DNA of 64,000 nucleotides from Thiothrix sp. (GCA_008015155.1 SSFA01000023.1:1-64000); one strand, 5' to 3'; shown: positions 53,449 through 62,901, numbered from the stretch's first letter. Program-made: numbers and translations. Notes: generated by a model from the sequence alone, not told the origin.

Positions 53449-54498
53449 CTACAATTGCTTTTCTAGCTCGGCAAACTGGGGGATTTCTAAATTTTGCAAG
53501 GGCGCACGCTCAGGGTGTTCAATAGCTTGCAGCACCGCTTGACACAGCCATGTGCCCGCAGCGGTTACATCCTCTTGCATAATCAACATGCGTGGACGGA
53601 ATAGCTTTAAAAAAGGGATGGCTTCTTTAGCAACAATATCCATATCCACGCCAATGGTTTTGCCCAAGGCCTCTAAAGCGGCTGTCACCCCAATCGCTGC
53701 ATTGGTGGATGCGCATATAAAAGCATCAAGCTGCGGCTCATTTTTTAAGAGTTCTGTCACCTTTTGCGTCACTTCCTCAATAGACTGTTCACTATTAATA
53801 GCTTCACTCACATATAGGGTTAGACCTTGGTTTGTACAAGCAGTCTTCGCGCCTTCTATCATATTCAAGGCATAATTGTGTTGCGGTGGCGGCGCCAGCA
53901 TCCAAATAAAACGCCGCTTTTTCTGTACTAAAGCCTCAACTGCTATGCGCCCAAAACTTAGATTGTCATAGTCAAAATACGGGTGCTGTTCGCAATAGCG
54001 ACTGCGGCCATGCGTGGCAAACGGAAAGCCGCGCTCTAATAAATACTTAACCCGCGCATCATCCGGTGTGGTTTCATTCAAAATTAAGGCATCTGCCGCG
54101 CCCGTCTCAACCACATAACGCACTGGTGTCATGGGGTCTTCATCCGGAAAAAACGGCGTGATGATTAAATGATAAGGTGTACCGCGTAGTTCTTTTACCA
54201 TTGCAGCCATTAAGCGCGCGGCATGTGTCATCATTTCATTACTGGTGGATAGCACTAAGCTAATCACAAAGGTGCGTCCTGTACGCAGCCTTACCCCTGC
54301 AGGATGTGGTACATAGCCAATTTCTGTGGCTACTTTGCGCACTAATTTTTTCGTTTCACTATTAATGTCAGGCGCATCCTTCAAAGCACGTGAAACTGTT
54401 GGGACAGCTAGGCCACTGAGTTCGGCGATGGTTTTCAACGTGGGTTTACGATAACTGGCCAAAGCTGCGCTAATAGGTACTTTCGGTTGCTTACTCAT
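53449..54498 (-). CDS. LacI family transcriptional regulator
   Basis: 349 residues. The DNA-binding headpiece is TLKTIAELSGLAVPTVSRALKDAPDINSETKKLVRKVATEIGYVPHPAGVRLRTG, with the hinge helix. The periplasmic-binding-protein-like sensor follows (VISLVLSTSNEMMTHAARLMAAMVKEL, ADALILNET, DAFICASTNAAIGVTAALE). It is divergent from the sugar ABC transporter operon and most likely represses it until a sugar is bound. The inverted repeats immediately upstream of the first transport gene are candidate operators. Confidence 0.92.
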   Translation of the reverse strand: MSKQPKVPISAALASYRKPTLKTIAELSGLAVPTVSRALKDAPDINSETKKLVRKVATEIGYVPHPAGVRLRTGRTFVISLVLSTSNEMMTHAARLMAAMVKELRGTPYHLIITPFFPDEDPMTPVRYVVETGAADALILNETTPDDARVKYLLERGFPFATHGRSRYCEQHPYFDYDNLSFGRIAVEALVQKKRRFIWMLAPPPQHNYALNMIEGAKTACTNQGLTLYVSEAINSEQSIEEVTQKVTELLKNEPQLDAFICASTNAAIGVTAALEALGKTIGVDMDIVAKEAIPFLKLFRPRMLIMQEDVTAAGTWLCQAVLQAIEHPERAPLQNLEIPQFAELEKQL

Positions 54499-54630
54499 AA
54501 ATCATAGACTTTAAAATTTAAGGGCTAGTTTAGCTAGTTTCATTAACCCTGTCGCCCTTCATTCTCTAGCCAGTTTTTCACTGCTAATAATTTGTTCGAG
54601 ACTCGAATTAAATTTTCATTGCCATTTTTC

Positions 54631-54665
54631 CTAAAACGATTTAGATTAAATCTACAACGTTTTAG
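54631..54665. promoter_or_regulatory. Candidate LacI-type operator upstream of the sugar transporter
   Basis: CTAAAACG (54631-54638) and CGTTTTAG (54658-54665) are perfect inverted repeats that flank a second symmetrical element, GATTTA GAT TAAATC (54638-54652). The right arm abuts the AGGAGG ribosome-binding site of the binding-protein gene. The AAACG/CGTTT half-sites resemble many LacI-family operators. Confidence 0.6.
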
Positions 54666-54676
54666 AGGAGGATTTC

Positions 54677-55903
54677 ATGAAGATAAATGCACTGATCGCA
54701 GCTCTAGTTTTAGCTTGCTCAACTGCAAACGCCACTGATTTGGAAGTGACTCATTGGTGGACGTCCGGCGGTGAAGCAGTTGCTGTAAAAAAGCTATCCG
54801 AGGCTTTTACCAGTAAAACCCCACATAAATGGGTAGATGGCGCGATTGCAGGCTCTGGTAATACCGCAACCCCCATTATTATGAGCCGTATCTTAGGCGG
54901 TGACCCGATGGGAGCCACCCAGCTCAAGCATGGACGTGATGCTGAAGAGTTAATTAAAGCTGGCTTACTATTAGATTTAACCGACATTGCCGAAGAGCAA
55001 GGTTGGAAGAAAGTTATCAATCCCCCGCAAATTCTTGATACTTGCACCATCAATGGTCGTATCTACTGCGCGCCTTTGAATATTCACTCGGCTCAATGGA
55101 TTTGGCTCAGCCGCAAAGCCTTTGATGATGCGGGTGTCAAAGTGCCGACTAATTGGGATGAATTTGTCGCAGCCGCACCCGCTTTAGAAAAAGCCGGTAA
55201 AGTTCCCTTAGCCATGGGGCAACAATCTTGGCAATCCACTCTTGCTTTTAATGCCATGTCATTGGCGATTGCGGGCGTGGATGTTTGGAAAGCGGTGAAT
55301 TTAGAGAAAAAAGCCGATGTAGCTAGAGGGTCTGAGTACAAGAAGGTTTTTGAAGCAGCCGCTGCCGCGCGTTCACTCTCTAAAAACAGCAAAGTACAAG
55401 ACTGGAATCAAGCCACCAATATGGTTATTAACGACCAAGCGGGTGGACAAATTATGGGGGACTGGGCACAAGGTGAATTCCAAATTGCCGGGAAAGTCGC
55501 AGGCAAAGACTATGATTGTTTACCCGGTCTAGGGGTGCATGAAGTGTTGGATACTGGCGGCGACGGTATTTATTTCCCTGTGAATAAAAATCCAGACATT
55601 ACCGCTGCCCAAAAAGATTTAGCGCGCCTATTACTTACACCTGAAGTACAAGTTTCTTTCAACTTAGCCAAAGGCTCGTTGCCAGTGCGGGGCGATGTGG
55701 ATCTTGCTAGCGCGAATGAGTGTATGAAAAAAGGCTTAGCCATTTTAGCCAAAGGTGGCGCTATCACTTCCTCTAATCTCAGCTTCACGCCCGATACCAT
55801 TGGACAAATTGAAGACTTAATCGTCGAGTTTTGGGCAGATCCTAATTACAGCGCAGCTGATGCTCAAAAAGCCTACGCAGCGATTATAGAAAAAGCGGAT
55901 TAA
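54677..55903 (+). CDS. Sugar ABC transporter substrate-binding protein
   Basis: A 408-residue periplasmic sugar receptor of the family-1 binding proteins. It has a signal peptide (LIAALVLACSTANA), then LEVTHWWTSGGEAVAVKKLSEAF, the NWDEFVAAAPALEKAGKVPLAMG and FNAMSLAIAGVD segments, GGQIMGDWAQGEF and FPVNKNPDIT. This group (GtsA/BglE-like) binds glucose or small glucosides. AGAGGAGG precedes the ATG. The 81-base gap to the first permease contains a small hairpin (CTGG/CCAG, 55925-55935), common where binding proteins are made in excess. Confidence 0.9.
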   Translation: MKINALIAALVLACSTANATDLEVTHWWTSGGEAVAVKKLSEAFTSKTPHKWVDGAIAGSGNTATPIIMSRILGGDPMGATQLKHGRDAEELIKAGLLLDLTDIAEEQGWKKVINPPQILDTCTINGRIYCAPLNIHSAQWIWLSRKAFDDAGVKVPTNWDEFVAAAPALEKAGKVPLAMGQQSWQSTLAFNAMSLAIAGVDVWKAVNLEKKADVARGSEYKKVFEAAAAARSLSKNSKVQDWNQATNMVINDQAGGQIMGDWAQGEFQIAGKVAGKDYDCLPGLGVHEVLDTGGDGIYFPVNKNPDITAAQKDLARLLLTPEVQVSFNLAKGSLPVRGDVDLASANECMKKGLAILAKGGAITSSNLSFTPDTIGQIEDLIVEFWADPNYSAADAQKAYAAIIEKAD

Positions 55904-55984
55904 TCGTTCTCCTCCCTAGCCTGACTGGTCGCCAGATCGGTTGGGCTTGCTTGGATTTAAGTTTGCTTTTCCTGCTAGGAGTAC

Positions 55985-56908
55985 ATGATGTCGGATTCTC
56001 TTCAGCAACCAGCCCCCCTTACACAACGCCCTAGTCGTTGGCTGCATAATCTCTCAGCTAAACTAGCTTCTTTGCCCATGGTACTCACTGCCTTAGTGGT
56101 ATTCGTTGGCTGTACAGTTTGGACAGTGTTTTATTCATTCACTAACTCACGTCTCCTGCCTGATGCCAGCAAGTTCAGTCTTAAACAATATGAATATTTG
56201 TGGACCCAACGCCGCTGGTTAATCTCTATTGAAAACTTAGCGGTTTATGGTGCTCTCTCCTTAATCTTTTCTTTAGTGATTGGCTTTTTTCTAGCCGCTT
56301 TACTGGATCGGAAAATTCGGGGTGAGGCAATTTTTAGAACCATTTTCCTCTACCCTTTCGCTTTATCTTTTATTATCACCGGCTTAGCTTGGCAATGGTT
56401 ATTAAATCCAGACTTTGGGATTCAAGCCAATATTCGCGCTTTAGGCTGGGAAAGTTTTAGTTTAGATCCGCTGAATAATCCAGATTTGGTGATTTATGGC
56501 ATTTTAATTGCGGGGGTTTGGCAAGGAACCGGCTTGATTATGTGCATTATGCTCGCTGGTCTACGCGGAATTGACGAGGATATTTGGAAAGCGGCGCGAG
56601 TAGATGGGATTAGTACGGTTAAAACCTATTTAAAAATTATTATCCCAATGCTGCGCCCCGTCTTTATTACCGCTTTAGTATTAATTTCAGCGGGCATTAT
56701 TAAAGTCTATGACTTAGTGGTGGCACAAACCTCCGGTGGCCCTGGCTTATCCTCGCAAGTCCCCGCCATGTATGTATTTGACAAAATGTTTAAAGATCAG
56801 AATTTAGCTCAAGGCTTTGCTGCTTCTACCATGATGTTAGTCTCCGTCATGATTGTACTGATCCCTTGGGCTTATTTAGAGTTTGGAGGCAAAAAACATG
56901 CACGCTGA
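55985..56908 (+). CDS. Sugar ABC transporter permease (MalF type)
   Basis: 307 residues with six membrane segments and the transporter EAA loop (GIDEDIWKAARVDGISTVKTYLKIIIPMLRP) that docks on the ATPase. N-terminal hydrophobic segment VLTALVVFVGCTVWTVFYSF is typical of MalF/UgpA subunits. ATGs at 55985 and 55988 are both possible; AGGAG at 55977 favours the second slightly. Its end overlaps the start of the next permease by 11 bases. Confidence 0.9.
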   Translation: MMSDSLQQPAPLTQRPSRWLHNLSAKLASLPMVLTALVVFVGCTVWTVFYSFTNSRLLPDASKFSLKQYEYLWTQRRWLISIENLAVYGALSLIFSLVIGFFLAALLDRKIRGEAIFRTIFLYPFALSFIITGLAWQWLLNPDFGIQANIRALGWESFSLDPLNNPDLVIYGILIAGVWQGTGLIMCIMLAGLRGIDEDIWKAARVDGISTVKTYLKIIIPMLRPVFITALVLISAGIIKVYDLVVAQTSGGPGLSSQVPAMYVFDKMFKDQNLAQGFAASTMMLVSVMIVLIPWAYLEFGGKKHAR

Positions 56909-57791
56909 AACCTTAGAGCCTCATGGCCCAAAGCCCAAACGCCATTTTTCCCGTACCAATATTATGCTCTACGGTACGCTCCTGCTGATTTCGATTTATT
57001 ACCTGATGCCCTTGTGGGTGATGGTCATGACTTCTTTAAAAGGCATGCCCGAAGTAAGGCTAGGACATATTTTTGCGCCTCCCATAGAGGTCACTTTTGA
57101 GCCATGGGTGAAGGCTTGGTCGCAGGCCTGCACCGGAATTAATTGCGATGGTTTGAGTCGTGGCTTTTGGAACAGTGTTCAAATCCTGATTCCCTCGGCG
57201 GTCTTATCCATTATGGTCGCCTCGGTGAATGGCTATGCCTTAGCGAATTGGAAGTTTAAAGGCTCTGAAGTCTTTTTCACGATTTTAATGTTAGGTGCTT
57301 TTATTCCCTACCAAATCATGATTTACCCGATTGTTATTTTATTGCGCGAGCTAGGTCTTTATGGAGGCTTATCAGGTTTAGTATTGGTGCATACCATTTT
57401 TGGCATGCCGATTCTAACACTGCTATTTCGCAACTATTTTGCAGGCATTCCTGAAGAGCTATTTAAAGCGGCACGAGTCGATGGGGCAGGCTTTTGGAGG
57501 ATTTATTTTCGGGTGTTATTACCGATGTCTTTACCGATTTTCGTGGTCGCGATTATTTTACAAACCACAGGTATTTGGAATGACTTCTTATTTGGTGTGA
57601 TTTATACCAAACCGGATTTATATCCAATGACCGTGCAATTAAACAATATCGTCAATTCGGTACAGGGTGTTAAAGAATATAACGTCAATATGGCAGCCAC
57701 CTTACTCACGGGTGCTGTACCGCTGCTCATTTATCTGGTTTCTGGAAAATTATTTGTGCGCGGTATTGCTGCCGGTGCAGTCAAAGGTTAA
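56898..57791 (+). CDS. Sugar ABC transporter permease (MalG type)
   Basis: 297 residues from the ATG at 56898, which follows GGAGG; an in-frame TTG 15 bases upstream overlaps that site. Six membrane segments, the extracytoplasmic loop with MPEVRLGHIFAPP, and the EAA motif (GIPEELFKAARVDGAGFWRIYFRVLLPMSLPIF). It pairs with the preceding permease to form the channel. The ATPase gene follows after five bases. Confidence 0.9.
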   Translation: MHAETLEPHGPKPKRHFSRTNIMLYGTLLLISIYYLMPLWVMVMTSLKGMPEVRLGHIFAPPIEVTFEPWVKAWSQACTGINCDGLSRGFWNSVQILIPSAVLSIMVASVNGYALANWKFKGSEVFFTILMLGAFIPYQIMIYPIVILLRELGLYGGLSGLVLVHTIFGMPILTLLFRNYFAGIPEELFKAARVDGAGFWRIYFRVLLPMSLPIFVVAIILQTTGIWNDFLFGVIYTKPDLYPMTVQLNNIVNSVQGVKEYNVNMAATLLTGAVPLLIYLVSGKLFVRGIAAGAVKG

Positions 57792-57795
57792 TGCA

Positions 57796-58890
57796 ATGGA
57801 TAAACAAAACATTCCTTACTCGGTGCAAATTAAAGCGCTAGGTCTTAAATTTGGCGAGCATAAAGTTCTGGAAGATTTAAACCTCGATATTCATCAGGGT
57901 GAATTCTTAGTGCTGTTGGGCTCATCTGGTTGTGGCAAATCGACTTTATTAAATTGCATTGCCGGTTTGCTGGAAATCAGTGAGGGACAACTATGGATTC
58001 AAGGTAAAAACGTCACTTGGTTAGAACCGAGCGAGCGCGGCATTGGCATGGTCTTTCAATCCTATGCCCTATATCCACAAATGACCGTGCGCGGTAATCT
58101 GAGCTTTGGCTTAAAGAACGCTAAAGTGCCACCTGCTGAGATTAAAAAGCGCATTGAACGAGCCGCGGAAATCTTACAAATCCAAGCTTTATTAGAACGT
58201 AAACCAGCGGCTCTATCCGGTGGACAACGCCAGCGGGTAGCGATTGGACGTGCGTTAGTGCGTGATGTGGATGTATTTTTATTTGATGAGCCATTATCTA
58301 ATTTAGATGCCAAGCTACGCACTGATTTGCGGGTAGAAATTAAACGTCTGCATCAGCAACTACAAAACACCATGATTTATGTGACGCACGATCAGATTGA
58401 AGCGATGACCTTAGCTGATCGAATTGCGATTATGCGCGGTGGTAAAATCATGCAATTAGCCGCCCCCGCCGAAATTTATAATCGCCCAAAAAACCTCTAT
58501 GTAGCTGATTTTATTGGCTCACCCTCCATGAACTTTATTGAAGGCGAACTCCAAAATGGAGTGTTTCACTCCCCTGCTTTCACCTTAAATCTGCAAGATT
58601 ATGCGTTTATCACTAGCCCTAGCTCAGGGCAAAAAGTCGTTTTAGGCTTACGCCCTGAGCATATTTTGAGTGGTACACAGGCCGCTACTGCCAGTCAACA
58701 GATCACGGCGCGCATTGATCTAGTTGAGCCGATGGGTAGTGATACGTTGGTGTATGCACAAGTTCAAGGGCAAAAGCTCCGTGTGCGGATGGATGGTCAA
58801 GCGCAAGTAACAGCGGGTGAAATGCTCAGTTTAGGTCTCCAGCCTGAACGCGCTTCAGTATTTGATCGCAGTAGCGAACAGCGCCTTTAA
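57796..58890 (+). CDS. Sugar ABC transporter ATP-binding protein (MsmK/UgpC type)
   Basis: 364 residues. Walker A GSSGCGKSTLL, Q-loop VFQSYALYPQMTV, signature LSGGQRQRVAIGRALVRD, Walker B VFLFDEPLSNLDAKLR, H-loop THDQIEAM, and a C-terminal TOBE domain (GLRPEHIL ... IDLVEPMGSDTLVYAQV) that defines the MalK/UgpC group. The ATG at 57796 gives the natural N-terminus; an in-frame extension running back into the permease gene is spurious. Confidence 0.93.
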   Translation: MDKQNIPYSVQIKALGLKFGEHKVLEDLNLDIHQGEFLVLLGSSGCGKSTLLNCIAGLLEISEGQLWIQGKNVTWLEPSERGIGMVFQSYALYPQMTVRGNLSFGLKNAKVPPAEIKKRIERAAEILQIQALLERKPAALSGGQRQRVAIGRALVRDVDVFLFDEPLSNLDAKLRTDLRVEIKRLHQQLQNTMIYVTHDQIEAMTLADRIAIMRGGKIMQLAAPAEIYNRPKNLYVADFIGSPSMNFIEGELQNGVFHSPAFTLNLQDYAFITSPSSGQKVVLGLRPEHILSGTQAATASQQITARIDLVEPMGSDTLVYAQVQGQKLRVRMDGQAQVTAGEMLSLGLQPERASVFDRSSEQRL

Positions 58891-58917
58891 GTTTGAAACA
58901 TTAAGAGTAAGACGACT

Positions 58918-61380
58918 ATGACAGCTATCCATAATCAATCGCAGCCTTCTATTGAAGACTTGGTTGATGCCATGACTTTAGAAGAACAAGTCCAACTACT
59001 TTCCGGTGAAGACTTTTGGTCACTGCCTGCGATTACCCGTTTAGGCTTAGGCAAATTGCGCGTTACTGATGGCCCAAATGGTGCGCGCGGTGCAGGTTCT
59101 TTAATTGGTGGAGTCACTGCTGCGGCTTTTCCCGTTGGCATTGCTTTAGGCGCTAGTTGGAATCCTCAGTTAGCCGAAGAAGTTGGTAGTGCCTTAGCCG
59201 ATGAAGTGAAATCCAAAGGGGCACATATGTTATTAGCTCCCACGGTCAACTTGCATCGCAGTGGCACAAATGGACGTAATTTTGAGTGCTACTCAGAAGA
59301 CCCTGAACTGACTGCCGCCTTAGCAGTTGCCTATATTAAAGGACTACAAGCCAAACAAGTGGCAGCTACCATTAAGCATTTTGTCGGCAATGAATCAGAA
59401 ATCAAACGCACCACCATGAGCTCGGATATTGACGAGCGTAGTCTACATGAATTGTATTTACGTCCGTTTGAAGCAGCAGTGAAAGAAGCAGGCACTTGGG
59501 GGGTGATGTCCTCCTATAATCGCTTAAATGGCACTTATACAGCAGACCACCTTTGGTTACTCACGCAAGTTTTAAGAGATGAGTGGGGATTCGATGGCTT
59601 AGTCATGTCCGATTGGTTTGGTTCTTCCACTACCATCGCTTCCGTAAATGCAGGGCTAGATTTAGAAATGCCAGGCCCTGTGCGCGATCGCGGTGAGAAA
59701 CTAATAGCGGCAGTGCATCAGGGCGAGGTCAGTCATGCTACGGTGCGTACACGTGCCTTAAATATCTTGCGGGTGATGGAACGTACGGGTGCTCTATTTG
59801 AACAAACACCGTGGCAAGAACATGCGCAGAATCGACCTGAACATCAAGCCTTGATTCGGCGGGCGGGTGCTGAATCGGCGGTTCTGCTAAAAAATGAAGC
59901 GATGTTGCCGCTTAATCTACAAGGTAAGCGTATTGCAGTCATTGGCCCGAACGCTAAAACAGCACAGATTATGGGTGGCGGCTCGGCGCAACTCAATCCA
60001 CACTACCGCATTAGCCCTTGGCAAGCCTTAGTCGAGCATTGTGGCGCGGATAATCTCTTCTATGCGGAAGGCTGTACCAATTACCGTTGGCAACCCTTAC
60101 TGACTAAAGACATTACCGCGTATTATTTTGATAATTTAGACTTAAGCGGTGAACCCGTCTTTCAAGAAAGTTTAGAGACTAGCACAGCCTTTTTCATGAA
60201 TCAGATCGGCGGGGGCAAAGTTAATCCACAGGCTTTTTCAGTGCGCGTGGTCAGTCCTTATACCGCGCAAGAATCGGGAACGCATTACGTGGGGGTACAT
60301 TCCGCCGGTTGGTCACGGGTACTAGTGGATGGGGTCAAAGTAGCGGATGCTTGGGAAAATTGGCAAGCAGGGCGCACTTTCTTTGAACAAGGCTGCGATG
60401 AAGTGGTCGGCGAAGTGCATTTGGAAGCCGGACAGACATATGAAATTGCCATGGAATATCGCACGCCCCCTGAACGAACTTTGGGTGTAGCGGCTTTTTA
60501 TCTAGGCATTGCCAAACCCTTAGGTACTGAAGCGATTAGCTTAGCAGCCAAGATGGCTAGCGAAGCAGAAATTGCTTTATTATTTATTGGTCGCTCTGGG
60601 CAATGGGATACGGAAGGCTCTGATTTAGAAGACCTACGGCTTCCTGGTCGACAAGATGAATTAGCTGCCGCCGTATTAGCCGCTAATCCTAATACTGTGG
60701 TTGTCTTGCAAACGGGTGGCCCGATAGAAATGCCGTGGTTAGCGCAAGCTAAGGCCATCTTGCAATGTTGGTATGCGGGGCAAGAAGCTGGACATGCAAT
60801 GGTGGATGTCATCACAGGCGCGGTCGAACCCAGTGGGCGTTTACCGCAAAGTTTCCCACAACGGTTTGCCGATCATCCTGCTTCTGGCAGTGCGCTCCAA
60901 TACCCGGGTGAAAATGGTCATGTTGCTTATCAAGAGCGCTTAAATATTGGTTATCGGCATTTTATCGCACGCGCCATCCAACCTTTATTCCCCTTTGGTT
61001 ATGGTCTAGGCTATACCTCATTTGATTATAGCGATTTGTCATTGCAAGCTGAGGATGATGCAGTGCTGGTACGTTTTAAGGTAAAAAATACCGGCGAACG
61101 CGAAGGAAGTACTGTGGCACAGATTTATCTAAGTCACCTCGACCCACAAGTTGAACAGCCGCCTTTAGCCTTAAAAGGTTTTATCAAACAAAGCTTAAAG
61201 CCCGAGCAAGGTATAGATCTAGAATACCGCTTACCCGCGCGCGCTTTTGCCTATTTTGATGTTAAAGCACAAGCTTGGCAGATTGATCAAGGGCGCTTTG
61301 AAATATCAGTGGGTACATCGGTGGCTGAACGTCCTTTAGTTGGGGTTATTAGCCATGAGGAGGCTTGGTTAAGCGTCTAA
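58918..61380 (+). CDS. Beta-glucosidase, glycoside hydrolase family 3 with PA14 domain
   Basis: 820 residues. The GH3 N-terminal barrel has VTDGPNGARG, APTVNLHRSGTNGRNFECYSEDP, IKHFVGNESE and the nucleophile Asp232 in LVMSDWFGS. The second GH3 domain begins near residue 310 (AVLLKNEAMLPL). A PA14 insert lies at about 400-530 (YYFDNLDLSG ... GTHYVGVHSAGWSRVLVDG), and a fibronectin-like C-terminal domain follows (YGLGYTSFDYSDL). No signal peptide, so it acts in the cytoplasm on imported glucosides. Size and domain order recall Agrobacterium-type beta-glucosidases that act on plant phenolic glucosides. Last gene of the transporter operon. Confidence 0.92.
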   Translation: MTAIHNQSQPSIEDLVDAMTLEEQVQLLSGEDFWSLPAITRLGLGKLRVTDGPNGARGAGSLIGGVTAAAFPVGIALGASWNPQLAEEVGSALADEVKSKGAHMLLAPTVNLHRSGTNGRNFECYSEDPELTAALAVAYIKGLQAKQVAATIKHFVGNESEIKRTTMSSDIDERSLHELYLRPFEAAVKEAGTWGVMSSYNRLNGTYTADHLWLLTQVLRDEWGFDGLVMSDWFGSSTTIASVNAGLDLEMPGPVRDRGEKLIAAVHQGEVSHATVRTRALNILRVMERTGALFEQTPWQEHAQNRPEHQALIRRAGAESAVLLKNEAMLPLNLQGKRIAVIGPNAKTAQIMGGGSAQLNPHYRISPWQALVEHCGADNLFYAEGCTNYRWQPLLTKDITAYYFDNLDLSGEPVFQESLETSTAFFMNQIGGGKVNPQAFSVRVVSPYTAQESGTHYVGVHSAGWSRVLVDGVKVADAWENWQAGRTFFEQGCDEVVGEVHLEAGQTYEIAMEYRTPPERTLGVAAFYLGIAKPLGTEAISLAAKMASEAEIALLFIGRSGQWDTEGSDLEDLRLPGRQDELAAAVLAANPNTVVVLQTGGPIEMPWLAQAKAILQCWYAGQEAGHAMVDVITGAVEPSGRLPQSFPQRFADHPASGSALQYPGENGHVAYQERLNIGYRHFIARAIQPLFPFGYGLGYTSFDYSDLSLQAEDDAVLVRFKVKNTGEREGSTVAQIYLSHLDPQVEQPPLALKGFIKQSLKPEQGIDLEYRLPARAFAYFDVKAQAWQIDQGRFEISVGTSVAERPLVGVISHEEAWLSV

Positions 61381-61409
61381 AGCTTTCTTAAAAAACTAGG
61401 GAGAAAACT

Positions 61410-61445
61410 TGCTAAGCAGAATTGCTTCAATCTTTCTGCTTAGCA
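61410..61445 (+). terminator. Terminator-like hairpin after the beta-glucosidase gene
   Basis: TGCTAAGCAGAA (61410-61421) pairs perfectly with TTCTGCTTAGCA (61434-61445) over a 12-base loop, 29 bases after the stop. No T-run follows. Confidence 0.6.
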
Positions 61446-61490
61446 GGCATAAAGGTTTGCGCAGTATTTCCCTGTTTGACTATTTTTCCT

Positions 61491-61521
61491 TACAGTATTC
61501 TTTTTAATAGAGAATACTGTA
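61491..61521. promoter_or_regulatory. Inverted repeat overlapping the PhzF fragment start
   Basis: TACAGTATTCT (61491-61501) and AGAATACTGTA (61511-61521) are perfect reverse complements with a 9-base spacer; the right arm overlaps the A of the ATG. It looks like an operator left from the intact gene, or a translational block. Confidence 0.55.
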
Positions 61522-61709
61522 TGCCATCGTTAACTTTATCCTTTGCTTTAGCCGATGTGTTCACCAATGAGCCATTCACAGGCAATAGTTTGAGTATTGT
61601 CTTGTTAAACCAAGAACTACCCACCTCACTACTCGCCAAAATAACCCAAGAATTCCGTCAGTTTGAGACGATTTTTATTTATCCCACCGCACACGCAACG
61701 CAATTTTAA
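61521..61709 (+). pseudogene. Truncated PhzF-family isomerase (N-terminal fragment)
   Basis: 62 residues from the ATG at 61521, matching only the N-terminus of PhzF-like proteins: LADVFTNEPFTGNSLSIVLLNQELPTSLLAKITQEFRQFETIFIYP. Full proteins are about 260-300 residues, and no continuation was found in any frame before the next gene, whose stop lies 6 bases away. It is a gene remnant, probably created by deletion against the neighbouring dehydrogenase gene. Confidence 0.75.
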
Positions 61710-61715
61710 GCACTT

Positions 61716-62696
61716 CTAATTAGCACCTGCTAATAATACCTTGCCTTTTCGTTGCTTGGAGCTATGAGCCGTTAAAGCGCCTTGAATATCGGCTAAAGGA
61801 TAAATTCCGTCCACTGGCAAAGGCAGTTGGCCTTGGCTGGCTAAGCGCATTAGCTCTTGCACCATAGCGATACGTTTACTGGACTCTAATTGCTGACCTA
61901 CCGCACTTGCCCAGAAACCTTTTAGGGTTAGCTGACGGAAAATAAGATCACTTGGTGTAACAAGTATAGCTTTTTGCTCAGCTGCACCAAAGGATATAAA
62001 TACGCCACCTTTACTCAGTAGATCAAGCAGATCGCGTGCGGCTTGACCACTAATAGAATCCATTGCATGAGTAATTAGTTGACCTTGCGTAATCGTTTTA
62101 ACCTGTGCTTGCCAATCAGCTTGCTCGGTGGAAATAACATGCTCAATCCCTAGTGCCTGTAACTCAGCAATGGCATCCGTCCGACGCACAAGATTAATAG
62201 TTTGCAGGCCGCGTGATTTAGCAATGAGAGCTAGCGTTTTGCCCACTGCGCCATTCGCAGCATTTTGAATCAACCACTCGTCTGTCTTTAATGTGAGTGT
62301 GTCTAGTAACATCAAGGTACTTAGTGGCATAGCAATCAACTGAGCAGCAAGCGCATCTGGAATACTATCTGGCACCGGAATAATTGCAGCTGCAGGTATG
62401 GTGAAATATTCAGACCATGCCCCCGTTACTCCAGCAGCTAATACACGCTGGCCTATGTTTAGCTGAACACCCTCGCCCACTTGCTCAATCACCCCTACTG
62501 CTTCTGAACCACCTATAGCTGGCAAAGGTGGCTTGTAACCATATTCACCTTTCACGGTCCAAAGATCATGGTTATGAATCGGGGCTAGCCGCATTCTAAC
62601 TAGCACTTGACCTGCTGTTAATTCAGGCATAGGTGTTTCAGTAAGTTGTAGCACATCGGCAGGTTCGCCAAACGCTTTATAAGTTAGGCTCTTCAT
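61716..62696 (-). CDS. NADPH:quinone oxidoreductase-like medium-chain dehydrogenase
   Basis: 326 residues of the MDR superfamily. N-terminal catalytic domain: MKSLTYKAFGEPADVLQLTETPMPELTAGQVLVRMRLAPIHNHDLWTVKGEYG and GGSEAVGVIEQVGEGV. Nucleotide-binding domain: WLIQNAANGAVGKTLALIAKSRGLQTINLVRR. No zinc-binding cysteine cluster, so it is of the quinone reductase / 2-enoyl reductase type; the AxxGxxG-like loop NGAVG is present. Substrate cannot be predicted. It is divergent from rtcB and convergent with the PhzF remnant. Confidence 0.85.
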   Translation of the reverse strand: MKSLTYKAFGEPADVLQLTETPMPELTAGQVLVRMRLAPIHNHDLWTVKGEYGYKPPLPAIGGSEAVGVIEQVGEGVQLNIGQRVLAAGVTGAWSEYFTIPAAAIIPVPDSIPDALAAQLIAMPLSTLMLLDTLTLKTDEWLIQNAANGAVGKTLALIAKSRGLQTINLVRRTDAIAELQALGIEHVISTEQADWQAQVKTITQGQLITHAMDSISGQAARDLLDLLSKGGVFISFGAAEQKAILVTPSDLIFRQLTLKGFWASAVGQQLESSKRIAMVQELMRLASQGQLPLPVDGIYPLADIQGALTAHSSKQRKGKVLLAGAN

Positions 62697-62901
62697 AGAC
62701 TCGCTTCACTGTGGTCGTAAAAACTTAAGTGTAAAACAACTATGGCTAGGCTGAGTACATAAAACCAGCACACGCTTGTAACTCACCCATGGTAGCTCTA
62801 CACTATGCCCACCTTCCCTTCGCTGCTGACTGAAGGAATTAATGCGATGACCAACTAAAAACTCATCGCTTAAATCTATTCCAAAAAGATTGGCAGTTTA
62901 T

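Noticed and set aside
57667..57795. N-terminal extension of the ABC ATPase into the permease gene
   Set aside because: The family N-terminus begins at the ATG 57796, and the upstream codons are a shifted reading of the permease.
40072..61741. Similar TTAGCAGGTGCT-like stretches near 40075 and 61725
   Set aside because: The second copy lies at the coding end of the dehydrogenase gene and the match is short; probably chance.
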